From the NCBI RefSeq assembly GCF_039839275.1, contig NZ_JBDOQP010000004.1, positions 372,001-436,000 on the forward strand: a stretch of DNA of 64,000 nucleotides, given 5' to 3'. The number at the start of each line of letters is the position of its first letter. Positions within the stretch are counted from its first letter, which is position 1. The position numbers were made by a program, and so were the translations under genes. Below are positions 26,711 to 34,003 of the stretch, one piece after another. Source of the stretch: Aerobium sp039839275. GTDB taxonomy: Bacteria > Pseudomonadota > Alphaproteobacteria > Rhizobiales > Rhizobiaceae. Below the pieces are notes generated by a model, which ran no database searches, was not told the DNA's origin, and was given only the letters and a program-made list of their open reading frames with translations.

Positions 26711-27569
26711 ATCGACCCGTCTGTTCGAGGCGCAGCGGCCACGGCTGCTGCGCCTCGCCTACCGGATGCTGAGTTCCGTGACAGAAGCGCAGGATGTCGT
26801 GCAAGATGCCTGGCTGCGCTGGCAGCGCACGGACATGTCCGAGGTGCAGCACGCTCCCGCCTTCCTGAGCCGCATCGTCACCCGCCTCTGCCTCGACGCC
26901 ATGAAGTCTGCGCGCGTCCGCCGCGAGACCTATATCGGCAGCTGGCTGCCGGACCCACTGCCCGAGCCAGACGACGACCTCAGAGCCGACAATCTGACCC
27001 TCACGCTGATGCTGGCCCTGGAGCGGCTGTCGCCGCTCGAACGTGCCGCCTTCCTGCTGCATGACGTGTTCGACATGCCGATGGACGAGATCGCCGCGAC
27101 GCTCGACCGGGACGTCGCGGCGGTCCGGCAGCTTGCCTCACGCGCCCGGCGCAATGTGCAATCCGACAAGCCGCGCTACCCGGTTGCCCGCGACGATGGC
27201 GATCGGATCGCCATAGCCTTTCTCGACGCGACCCGGACAGGTGATGTCGGTACTCTCCGGACGATCCTCGCCGACGGTGTCAGGATCGTATCGGACGGGG
27301 GCGGCAAGGTGCTGGCCTTCCCAAACGCCATCGTCGGCCTCGACAGGGCGCTGCGTCTCTACAGGGGCCTCTTTCGAAAATATGGCGACGCCGAGAGCAT
27401 CGTTCGGCAGGTCTGGATCGACGGCCTGCCCGGCTACATCAGCCTCTACAACGGCACGCCGCAGACGACGTCCTTCGAGATCGAGAACGGCAGGATCGTC
27501 GCGATCTACAAGACACGAAACCCGGACAAACTCGCGCATATCTCGGTAACCGGCGACGCACTGCATTAA
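26694..27569 (+). CDS. ECF41 sigma factor (SigJ-like) with fused SnoaL-like domain
   Basis: A protein of 291 residues. Sigma region 2 (RLAYRMLSSVTEAQDVVQDA) and region 4 (LERLSPLERAAFLLHDVFDM, then DEIAATLDRDVAAVRQLASR) are joined by a linker with WLPDPL (84-89). The C-terminal extension of about 120 residues has the ECF41 signatures DGGGKV (201-206) and NPDKL near the end; it replaces an anti-sigma factor and tunes activity in the family. It is the last gene of the operon and lies downstream of an ECF41 promoter, implying autoregulation. Confidence 0.95.
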   Translation: MDTLPESTRLFEAQRPRLLRLAYRMLSSVTEAQDVVQDAWLRWQRTDMSEVQHAPAFLSRIVTRLCLDAMKSARVRRETYIGSWLPDPLPEPDDDLRADNLTLTLMLALERLSPLERAAFLLHDVFDMPMDEIAATLDRDVAAVRQLASRARRNVQSDKPRYPVARDDGDRIAIAFLDATRTGDVGTLRTILADGVRIVSDGGGKVLAFPNAIVGLDRALRLYRGLFRKYGDAESIVRQVWIDGLPGYISLYNGTPQTTSFEIENGRIVAIYKTRNPDKLAHISVTGDALH

Positions 27570-27895
27570 TATGCGTTGGCTATATTGGGGCCGACAGCGG
27601 GCAGTCGGGTTACCGGCGCTGCACTACTAAAACGGACATCCAATTTGATCAATTTTCCGGTAGCATTCTGCTGCCGCCGGCTATCCACCAGCTAGTATGA
27701 TGGCGTGGAGCAGGCCACCGGAGTCGCCATTCGTTGCCAAAGGGCGCAGATCACCGGCCCATACGGAGGCCAGCATGAGATGGTCCGTCAGCACTTGATC
27801 TGTTCTTACCCTGAAGCAACTACAAGCGCTCCATCGCAAACTTGAGCGGACTAGGCCGCCTTTCGTAAAGCCATGCAAGGTGGCCGCTACTGCAA
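27570..27895 (+). other. Intergenic stretch, no recognised feature
   Basis: Between convergent genes (sigma factor and DUF6958-like). A short minus-strand frame at 27681-27860 (LTDHLMLASVWAGDLRP) is open but matches nothing I know and lacks a ribosome binding site. Confidence 0.3.
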
Positions 27896-28189
27896 TCATT
27901 TCCGATAGAGCCGCACCGGACTTCCATCCGCGCGAGCGATGATGCCTTTCCCTTCGAGGTCCAGCTGCACGGCCTTGAGCCACCAGCCTGCCTTGGCGCC
28001 GCCAGGAAACAGGTTCTGGTCCAAATGCGGCAGCAATGCCGCTTTAGCCTCTGCGACTTTAATGCCGGGTGGCGCCTTCGGCAAAACGGGCAACAGCGCC
28101 TCCCGCATGGCTTCGTATTTTGCACGGTCGAGCCGTTGTGTACGGCCTGGGGTATTCGTGTTTCCAACTTCAATTTTGTTGTCAGGCAT
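27896..28189 (-). CDS. Conserved hypothetical protein (DUF6958-like)
   Basis: A protein of 97 residues: NTPGRTQRLDRAKYEAMREA, then a helical core and GAKAGWWLKAVQLDLEGKG near the end. This resembles a small conserved family annotated DUF6958; from memory, so the label is tentative. The Trp-rich GAKAGWWLK and RLYRK tail suggest a nucleic-acid or partner-binding wing-like fold. Its start overlaps the preceding GFA gene by eight bases with GAGGAG upstream; last gene of the TetR operon. Confidence 0.7.
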   Translation of the reverse strand: MPDNKIEVGNTNTPGRTQRLDRAKYEAMREALLPVLPKAPPGIKVAEAKAALLPHLDQNLFPGGAKAGWWLKAVQLDLEGKGIIARADGSPVRLYRK

Positions 28190-28691
28190 TGAATGTTCTC
28201 CTCACATCGGCAGCGGTTGGATTGCGAAACCCCATCCGCATCCAGGCCCAGAACAGTCGGGCCATGGAACCCGCCGAATGGGTACGCGCATTGGGCAGAT
28301 CGTCCGGCAGCGGGGCAGGGGCATCGCGGGTCATCGTGCGCAGTTCCGGCGCGGGTGCGGAGCTGTCGGGCCATCGGGCGGCGTAGACGCTAAGCCAGTG
28401 GCCTCCCTTGAATTCCAGCCACATCGGGCTGTTGCAGCACGTGGCCACGATCCGTTGCGTGTGCGCCTGCGGCGTCAGACGGAACGAAGCGAGCAGCTCT
28501 GCGCCCCGCTCCACCTTTGCGCGGTCCTTGCGTTGTATCACGAAGCGGGTGCCTCCGTTCGGCTCGGTGATCGCAGCGCCCAGACGGGCAGCAGCTGCCC
28601 GGCAGGATGTGCAGTGACATTCGGCCGCCATTATCGGCTGGCCGGAAAGCGAAAGCGCCACGGTGCCACAGGTGCAGGTGATCTCGGTCAT
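28182..28691 (-). CDS. GFA/DUF6151-like zinc-binding protein
   Basis: A protein of 169 residues. The N-terminus has the GFA zinc pattern CTCGTVALSLSG and CHCTSCRAA, and a later TCCNSPMWLEF. The C-terminal half (PTAADVRRTFNA) is specific to the DUF6151 subgroup. GFA members are small zinc proteins related to glutathione-dependent formaldehyde-activating enzyme; most have no proven activity. Start overlaps the VOC stop (ATGA). Confidence 0.85.
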   Translation of the reverse strand: MTEITCTCGTVALSLSGQPIMAAECHCTSCRAAAARLGAAITEPNGGTRFVIQRKDRAKVERGAELLASFRLTPQAHTQRIVATCCNSPMWLEFKGGHWLSVYAARWPDSSAPAPELRTMTRDAPAPLPDDLPNARTHSAGSMARLFWAWMRMGFRNPTAADVRRTFNA

Positions 28692-29155
28692 GCGGACCGA
28701 CCATCGAATGCGGCGCGCAAGGCGGCGATGTCGATTTTCTTCATGCCCATCACAGCGGCCTGCGCACGGCCTGCCGCCTCACGGTCGGGATCGGACAGCA
28801 TATGCGTCAGAGCGGTCGGAACGACCTGCCAATGCACGCCGAAACGATCACATCGCCAGCCGCAACGCCCTTCGCTGCCGCCCTCGGTCAGAGTATCCCT
28901 GAGCCGGTCTGTTTCGGCCTGATTGAGTGTGGCGACGGAAATCGAATGATCGTGTTTCGGCGAAAACGCGTCGTTGCCATCCATGAGCATGTATCTGGTG
29001 CCCATGCAGGTCCAGAGGACAATCGACATGTTCGGCCCGATGGGCTGAACGTGATCGACGCGGGTGTCGGGTAGCGCCGCGGCATAGAAGCGGGCGGCGT
29101 CTTCTGCCCCCTCCCTGAGAAAGATACACAGTCGGGAGTTCGGTCGGTCGGTCAT
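28688..29155 (-). CDS. VOC/PhnB-like (3-demethylubiquinone methyltransferase-like) protein
   Basis: A protein of 155 residues. The PhnB-type glyoxalase fold is seen in AEDAARFYAAALPDTRV, the central TCMGTRYMLMDGND, and GWRCDRFGVHWQVVPTAL. Members bind small ligands through a VOC dimer; the enzyme activity is usually unknown. RBS AGGAGG overlaps the end of the TetR gene. The operon TetR-VOC-GFA-DUF6958 is packed with overlaps, so the four are probably expressed together. Confidence 0.88.
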   Translation of the reverse strand: MTDRPNSRLCIFLREGAEDAARFYAAALPDTRVDHVQPIGPNMSIVLWTCMGTRYMLMDGNDAFSPKHDHSISVATLNQAETDRLRDTLTEGGSEGRCGWRCDRFGVHWQVVPTALTHMLSDPDREAAGRAQAAVMGMKKIDIAALRAAFDGRSA

Positions 29156-29157
29156 CG

Positions 29158-29802
29158 TCAGCCTCCTGAATGGGTGACCGCAGGAACACCGAACAGGTAG
29201 CGGACATAACGGTCGAGGTGAGCGAGGGCCTCTCGTGCGAGGTCCGGGTCGTTGCCTGCCTTGGCAAGGACGAAACCGCCCTGAATGACGGTTTGGAAAT
29301 GCCGGGCGAGGGACTTTGGCGTCCAGCCGACCGGGTCGATACCACGCGCGTCGACAGCAGCAGCGATATCGGCTTCGAGCGTTTCAGCATGGCCGAAGAT
29401 GCTGGCCCCGGCCGCATCGCGTATTTCGGGAGCAGTCGAATGAACCTCTTGTGCCATGGTACCGACCAGGCAGGTGAACTCCGGAATATCGTCGGTGATG
29501 ATCGCGCGGCGGAATTCGATATAGGCCAGTACCCGTTCGAGCGAATCGCTTGGCGTGTGATAGGGAGCTTCCTCGAAGAACGCGCTCGTCGTTTCGGCCC
29601 AGAAATCCGCCACGGCAACGCCGAGAGCGTCCTTTGACTTGAAGTGGTGAAAAAACGCCCCTTTCGTCACTCCTGCCGCCTTGCAGAGATCATCGACGGT
29701 TGTGGCGGCGAATCCTTTGGTCCGCACGACATCGCGAGCCGCTTCAAGGAGTCTTGTCCGGGCGTCGCCGCGTTCCGGGGTGTGTTTCGTCGGGCGTGAC
29801 AT
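29158..29802 (-). CDS. TetR family transcriptional regulator
   Basis: A protein of 214 residues. The HTH is ATTVDDLCKAAGVTKGAFFH at about residues 34-53, with HFKSKDALG after it. ATG 29802 is chosen because the promoter leaves no room for the longer frame: predicted transcription starts at this codon. There is no Shine-Dalgarno sequence before it, so a leaderless mRNA is likely. Regulates itself and the three following genes through the palindrome in its promoter. Confidence 0.92.
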   Translation of the reverse strand: MSRPTKHTPERGDARTRLLEAARDVVRTKGFAATTVDDLCKAAGVTKGAFFHHFKSKDALGVAVADFWAETTSAFFEEAPYHTPSDSLERVLAYIEFRRAIITDDIPEFTCLVGTMAQEVHSTAPEIRDAAGASIFGHAETLEADIAAAVDARGIDPVGWTPKSLARHFQTVIQGGFVLAKAGNDPDLAREALAHLDRYVRYLFGVPAVTHSGG

Positions 29803-29808
29803 TCGATT

Positions 29809-29837
29809 TAAATACCGACCAGTTGGTATCTTGTCAA
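29809..29837 (-). promoter_or_regulatory. Promoter of the TetR-VOC-GFA operon with operator in the spacer
   Basis: TTGACA (29837-29832 on the minus strand), a 17-base spacer and TATTTA (29814-29809). The spacer and -10 edge carry TACCGACCAGTTGGTA (29813-29828), an imperfect palindrome with TACC..AC/GT..GGTA arms typical of TetR operators. Predicted start is about base 29802, the A of the start codon. Confidence 0.72.
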
Positions 29838-30161
29838 TGTGGGCAAAGATTTTGTCTGGCGATGTCGGGTTGCTGACAGGCAGTTCCGGGGCCGACTGCT
29901 GACTGTCCGGTTCTGGGGATCGCACCGCCCGAAGCCGACCTTCGAGTGACGCGAAGGTTCGCGCTAGCCAGGCCGTCCAAATAGTTCTTCGGCTGTCGCC
30001 ACGGGTGCCTCCTTGCCGCGCTCGATACTCGACTTGGCACCCTCTCGTGCCGGGCGCCCGGAACGGTTAGCCACCCTGAGCAGGCTGTCGCGCGTTACGG
30101 CAATCAGTTCCGGAATGCAGATGTGGCGGAAAGGGCATGACCCATCCGTCACGGCAATTCC
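29838..30161 (+). other. Intergenic stretch with one dispersed repeat copy
   Basis: No supported gene. A 62-codon minus-strand frame at 29964-30152 is open but unrecognised. The stretch includes the 27-base repeat copy at 29888-29914. Confidence 0.3.
29888..29914 (+). repeat. Dispersed 27-base repeat, copy 1
   Basis: GGGGCCG-A-CTGCTGACTGTCCG-G-TTCT; matches 33855-33881 with two mismatches, same orientation. Both copies are intergenic and flank the SDR/AraC/CMD/sigma block. Confidence 0.5.
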
Positions 30162-31112
30162 CTACATGCCATCCGACATCTCCCAGAGCCTAGCGGCAGC
30201 GGCCGGATCCATCGCGTAAGGAGCGACACCCTTTCGCCCTGGATCGCCGGCGTGAACCGGTGCGATGTTGCAGTCTTCGAGGTAAAGCCCGCCTTTGCCG
30301 GCGAGCAGCGGGCTTGTGGCCGCCCAGACGCTCGTCGCAGCACCCTGCTCAGGCGTCTTCATACCTCGGTCCGGATCGACAATCGGCTTACCGTCGGCAT
30401 CAAGAGCGTCGAAGCCAGCGATATCCTCGTCTGACAGGTGGCGCGCGAGGTTGGTCAGGATCTGGCCGGGATGCAAGGAGAAGGCGCGGATGCCGTCTTC
30501 CTTTCCGCGCCGGTCGAGTTCGACGGCAAAGAGGACATTGGCTGTCTTGGATTGCCCGTAGGCGACCCAGCGATCGTAGGGACGGCGCCGGTAGTCGATA
30601 TCGTCGAAATCCACGCCCGCGATCTGATGACCACGCGACGAGACGCTCACCACTCTTGCGCCACGCGCCTTCACCAGTGCTGGCCACAGCGCCGTCACCA
30701 GCCGGAAATGGCCGAGATGGTTGGTGGCGAACTGGCCCTCGTGACCGTCGCCGTCGCGAAAGAGCGGCGTCGCCATGACGCCGGCGCTGTTGATCAGGAT
30801 CGGCAACGGGATGTTGCGGGCAAGGAAGCCGGACGCGAACGCTGCGATGGATGCAGAGTCGGTGAGATCCATCGCGACCACCTCGATACCCTCCATGCCT
30901 TCGAGGGCGAGAGATGCCCTTTCAGTGTCGCGTGCGGGCACGATGACCGTTGCGCTAGCACCTGTGAGGGCGCGGACGGTCTCCAGCCCGAGTCCCGAAT
31001 AGCCGCCTGTGACGATTGCGGTCTTTCCCGTCAGGTCCAGGTTGTCGACGACGTCGTAACCGGTGCTGTGCGCATTGAAGGGTGAAGAAATGGGGGTCTG
31101 TTCCTCGGGCAT
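30162..31112 (-). CDS. SDR family oxidoreductase (intact paralogue of the truncated SDR)
   Basis: A protein of 316 residues: TGGYSGLGLETVRAL cofactor motif, NSAGVMATPLF, FATNHLGHFRLV, catalytic Ser in VSSRGHQ, and Tyr-x3-Lys in YGQSKTANVLF. The C-terminal LHPGQILTNL and late PEQGAATSVWAA are usual for retinol-dehydrogenase-like bacterial SDRs. ATG 31112 has AGGAG eight bases upstream. It is divergent from an AraC gene by 78 bases, the same layout as 23086/23845. Confidence 0.93.
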   Translation of the reverse strand: MPEEQTPISSPFNAHSTGYDVVDNLDLTGKTAIVTGGYSGLGLETVRALTGASATVIVPARDTERASLALEGMEGIEVVAMDLTDSASIAAFASGFLARNIPLPILINSAGVMATPLFRDGDGHEGQFATNHLGHFRLVTALWPALVKARGARVVSVSSRGHQIAGVDFDDIDYRRRPYDRWVAYGQSKTANVLFAVELDRRGKEDGIRAFSLHPGQILTNLARHLSDEDIAGFDALDADGKPIVDPDRGMKTPEQGAATSVWAATSPLLAGKGGLYLEDCNIAPVHAGDPGRKGVAPYAMDPAAAARLWEMSDGM

Positions 31113-31190
31113 GGTGATCTCCTGCTTTTCTGGCGTGGAGATAGGCCCTATTGAGTAGACGTCCCAGCGTCGTTCGTCCATAATTCCATC

Positions 31191-32147
31191 GTGATCGTCC
31201 AGAACCAGCCAACCGATGTCCTCTCGGATGTCTTCGAAACCATCCGCGCCGAAGCGCGCTGCTCGATCAGCCTGACGGCCGGCGGGACCTGGGGCGTTGC
31301 CTTTCCCATGCCCTCGCACATCAAGGTCAACGTTGTGCGCAAGGGTCGGTGCTGGCTCCGTGTGGAGGGAGAGGCCCCGGTCGACCTGACCGTTGGAGAT
31401 TGCGTCGTGGTCGCGGGCTCGCCCTTTATCCTGTCGAGCGAACCGGACGGTCCTACAGTCTCGGCGCGAGACGTCTTCGCGTCCGACGGCATGGCTGCGA
31501 TGGTCGGCAAGGGTGAAGACTTCTCAATCCTTGGCGGAAGCGTCGAGGTCGACCCTGTGGACGGTGCGCTGCTGACCGGGGCCCTGCCGCCTGTGATGAC
31601 GATCAAGGGAACAGACGCCTCCTCGATCGCCTGGCTGCTGGAAGAACTGGACAGGGAGTGGAACAGCGCGGCGCCCGGGGCGCGGCTGATGAGCAATGAC
31701 CTCCTGCGCTTGATCTTCGTGCGCGTGCTGCGCCTCTACCTGATGTCGTCCGACGAGCCGTCGAAAACCTGGCTATCGGCGCTGGCCGATCCTCACATGG
31801 CGCGCGCTCTCCAGGCCTTGCACGGCGATCCCGCCCGACGCTGGACCGTGGCAGACCTCGCGCACGAAGCAGGACAGTCCCGCTCCGCATTCGCGGCGCG
31901 ATTCAAGTCGCTGCTTGGCGAGGCGCCGCTGGAATACCTGACAGGCTGGCGGATGCGGCTGGCCGCGGCGAGCCTTCGGACGACGCGCGCTTCCATTCCG
32001 GAGATCGCCCAACGTGTCGGATACATGACCGACAGCGCCATGAGCGCCGCTTTCCGACGCGTGCACGGGATGTCCCCGGCTCGCTATCGAAATGCGTTCG
32101 GTCGCAGTCCGACAGCCGCTGATCAGGCTCCGGGAATTGGCGCATAG
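31191..32147 (+). CDS. AraC family transcriptional regulator
   Basis: A protein of 318 residues: cupin-type sensor (VNVVRKGRCWLRVEG; LTVGDCVVV) and two HTH motifs (WTVADLAHEAGQSRSAFAAR; IPEIAQRVGYMTDSAMSAAF). Starts at GTG 31191 with no clear Shine-Dalgarno. Paralogue of the AraC at 23845. Likely activates the divergent SDR gene. Confidence 0.92.
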   Translation: MIVQNQPTDVLSDVFETIRAEARCSISLTAGGTWGVAFPMPSHIKVNVVRKGRCWLRVEGEAPVDLTVGDCVVVAGSPFILSSEPDGPTVSARDVFASDGMAAMVGKGEDFSILGGSVEVDPVDGALLTGALPPVMTIKGTDASSIAWLLEELDREWNSAAPGARLMSNDLLRLIFVRVLRLYLMSSDEPSKTWLSALADPHMARALQALHGDPARRWTVADLAHEAGQSRSAFAARFKSLLGEAPLEYLTGWRMRLAAASLRTTRASIPEIAQRVGYMTDSAMSAAFRRVHGMSPARYRNAFGRSPTAADQAPGIGA

Positions 32148-32305
32148 GGTCGGGGAAGCTCACCGTCCGGTGCATAGCTGAATCCGGCGTGAGGATTGCG
32201 CCTAGCGCCTGCGCCAATGACCTCTGGCAACAGCGAGTGTGGTACCCGAGCAGCCTTGAGGAAAGCGAGTGGCGCCGTCATGGCTGGTGACGACGCCCGC
32301 AGGGC

Positions 32306-32761
32306 TCAGGGCTTTGCCTTCACAGGCAGGCGGAACGGGGCGCCCAGTCGGTTGAACGCGTTCATCGCCGCTATCGCGATGGTGAGATCGACGACATCCT
32401 TCGGCTGGAAGGCTGCTGAAACCGCAGCGTAAGCCTCGTCTGAAGCGTGCGTCTCGCTGACGTTCGTCACCTCTTCCGCCCAAGCAAGTGCAGCGCGATA
32501 CTGGTCGGAAAACAGATGCGGCACTTCTTCCCAGACGGGAAGCAGGGCGACCTTATCGGCTGCCATGGTCTTGAGGAGATCCCGCGTGTGCATGTCAATG
32601 CAGTGGGCGCAGCCGTTCATCTGCGACACGCGCAGGAACACGAGATGGATGAGTTCTTCCGGCAAGTTGGTGCTGTGCAACACGTAGTGATGTACGCCGT
32701 ACAGAGCCTTAGCTCCGGCCGGCGACACTTCAGGCCAGTTAAGCCGTACGATCTGGTTCAT
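32306..32761 (-). CDS. Carboxymuconolactone decarboxylase-like (AhpD-type) protein, second copy
   Basis: A protein of 151 residues with FLRVSQMNGCAHCIDMHTRD (CxxC plus His) and AALAWAEEVT, as in the first copy at 26243. RBS AAGGAG before ATG 32761. It is divergent from the second ECF41 sigma gene and has its own ECF41 promoter, so it is a probable direct target. Confidence 0.93.
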   Translation of the reverse strand: MNQIVRLNWPEVSPAGAKALYGVHHYVLHSTNLPEELIHLVFLRVSQMNGCAHCIDMHTRDLLKTMAADKVALLPVWEEVPHLFSDQYRAALAWAEEVTNVSETHASDEAYAAVSAAFQPKDVVDLTIAIAAMNAFNRLGAPFRLPVKAKP

Positions 32762-32803
32762 GATGGTCTCCTTGGATTGCGCGCACTAGGGCGCTGCGTA
32801 CAT

Positions 32804-32830
32804 GACGAGACGGGCGGCAACAGCGTGACA
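32804..32830 (-). promoter_or_regulatory. ECF41-type promoter of the second CMD gene
   Basis: On the minus strand TGTCACG (32830-32824), 16 bases, CGTC (32807-32804), 42 bases before the CMD start. Divergent partner of the promoter at 32862; the -35 elements are 31 bases apart, back to back. Confidence 0.8.
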
Positions 32831-32861
32831 TTCGGAGCTTCACTTTTTTTCACGAGCGTCA

Positions 32862-32888
32862 TGTCACGATCGAACCGGCTGTCTCGTC
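32862..32888 (+). promoter_or_regulatory. ECF41-type promoter of the second sigma gene
   Basis: TGTCACG (32862-32868), 16 bases, CGTC (32885-32888), 51 bases before the sigma start codon. The sequence around the -10 (GCTGTCTCGTCTTG) is shared with 24817-24830 and onward. Indicates autoregulation. Confidence 0.82.
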
Positions 32889-32939
32889 TTGGAGAAGCGT
32901 TGTTGGAGATGGTGTTGATGGGCGAATGGAGCGGTGCGC

Positions 32940-33833
32940 ATGCATGCTGATCAACGGGCCGCGGCCTTTGCTTCGGAGCGCCAGCGCCTCATTCGCCTCG
33001 GTCACCGCATGCTTGGATCGTTTAGCGAGGCGGAAGATGTCGTTCAGGATGCCTGGCTGCGCTGGGCAGGCGTCGAGGAAGAGGTCCGCGATCCTGCCGC
33101 ATACCTCACCCGCATCGTCACTCGACTATGCCTCGACAGGATGAAGTCGGCGCGGGCGCGGCGAGAGATTTATGTTGGTCCCTGGCTGCCGGAGCCGCTG
33201 GTTGAATCATTCGACGCGTACGAAACCATCGCTGACGATGTCACTGTGACTCTCATGCTTGCGCTGGAGCGACTGTCTCCCTTGGAACGAGCGGCGTTTC
33301 TGCTGCACGATGTGTTCGACGTCGCGCTGACCGAGGTAGCGGTCGCGCTGGATCGTGAACCTGCCGCAGTTCGGCAGCTGGCGTCTCGCGCACGCAGGCG
33401 TGTCCAGACCGCCCGGCCGCGATATCAAGTCGGTGCTGCGGAGGCCGAAAGGATTGTTCGCACCTTCTTCGCCGCTTCGCGTGACGGCGATGTGGCCGCG
33501 CTGTCAGCATTGCTAGCGCGCGATGTGGAGATCCACAGTGATGGCGGCGGCAAGGTGCTGGCGTTTCGCAATGTCGTTTGCGGCTTGGTGAACGCACTGC
33601 GACTGTTCGCTTCTGCTCACCGCAAGGCCGTAACATCTCCCAGTTTCCTGCGCAGTGCCATCGTCGACGGGTTGCCGGGCTACCTCAGCCTCGACCACAA
33701 TGGCGCGCTGCAGACCACAGCGCTGGAGATCAGGGCCGGCCGGATCTTCGGGATTTACATGGTCAAGAACCCGGACAAACTAACACACGTTCAAGCGTCG
33801 ACCCGGACTGCTCAAAATAAGCGCCAACGCTAA
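32940..33833 (+). CDS. ECF41 sigma factor (SigJ-like), second copy
   Basis: A protein of 297 residues. Regions 2 (RLGHRMLGSFSEAEDVVQDA) and 4 (LERLSPLERAAFLLHDVFDV), WLPEPL linker, and the C-terminal SnoaL-like domain with DGGGKV and NPDKL. It is a paralogue of the sigma factor at 26694. ATG 32940 has GGAG eight bases upstream; GTG 32934 is an alternative. With the divergent CMD gene it forms a minimal ECF41 pair. Confidence 0.95.
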   Translation: MHADQRAAAFASERQRLIRLGHRMLGSFSEAEDVVQDAWLRWAGVEEEVRDPAAYLTRIVTRLCLDRMKSARARREIYVGPWLPEPLVESFDAYETIADDVTVTLMLALERLSPLERAAFLLHDVFDVALTEVAVALDREPAAVRQLASRARRRVQTARPRYQVGAAEAERIVRTFFAASRDGDVAALSALLARDVEIHSDGGGKVLAFRNVVCGLVNALRLFASAHRKAVTSPSFLRSAIVDGLPGYLSLDHNGALQTTALEIRAGRIFGIYMVKNPDKLTHVQASTRTAQNKRQR

Positions 33834-33854
33834 ACGAGCAGTCGTGGCCGCAAG

Positions 33855-33881
33855 GGGGCCGTCTGCTGACTGTCCGCTTCT
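33855..33881 (+). repeat. Dispersed 27-base repeat, copy 2
   Basis: Second copy of the repeat at 29888-29914 (two mismatches), just after the second sigma gene. Confidence 0.5.
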
Positions 33882-34003
33882 AGCCGAGAAGCCGAGAAAG
33901 CCGACATTTGGCCAACCACCCCATCGCGGTAGTTTGGCACGCTCCAGATAAATTCCGATAGCTGTTGTGATATGTAGCGACTGGAGCGCAATTCGGGCCG
34001 CCC

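Noticed and set aside
29964..30152. A 62-codon minus-strand frame between SDR and TetR
   Set aside because: No ribosome binding site or family similarity; likely random.
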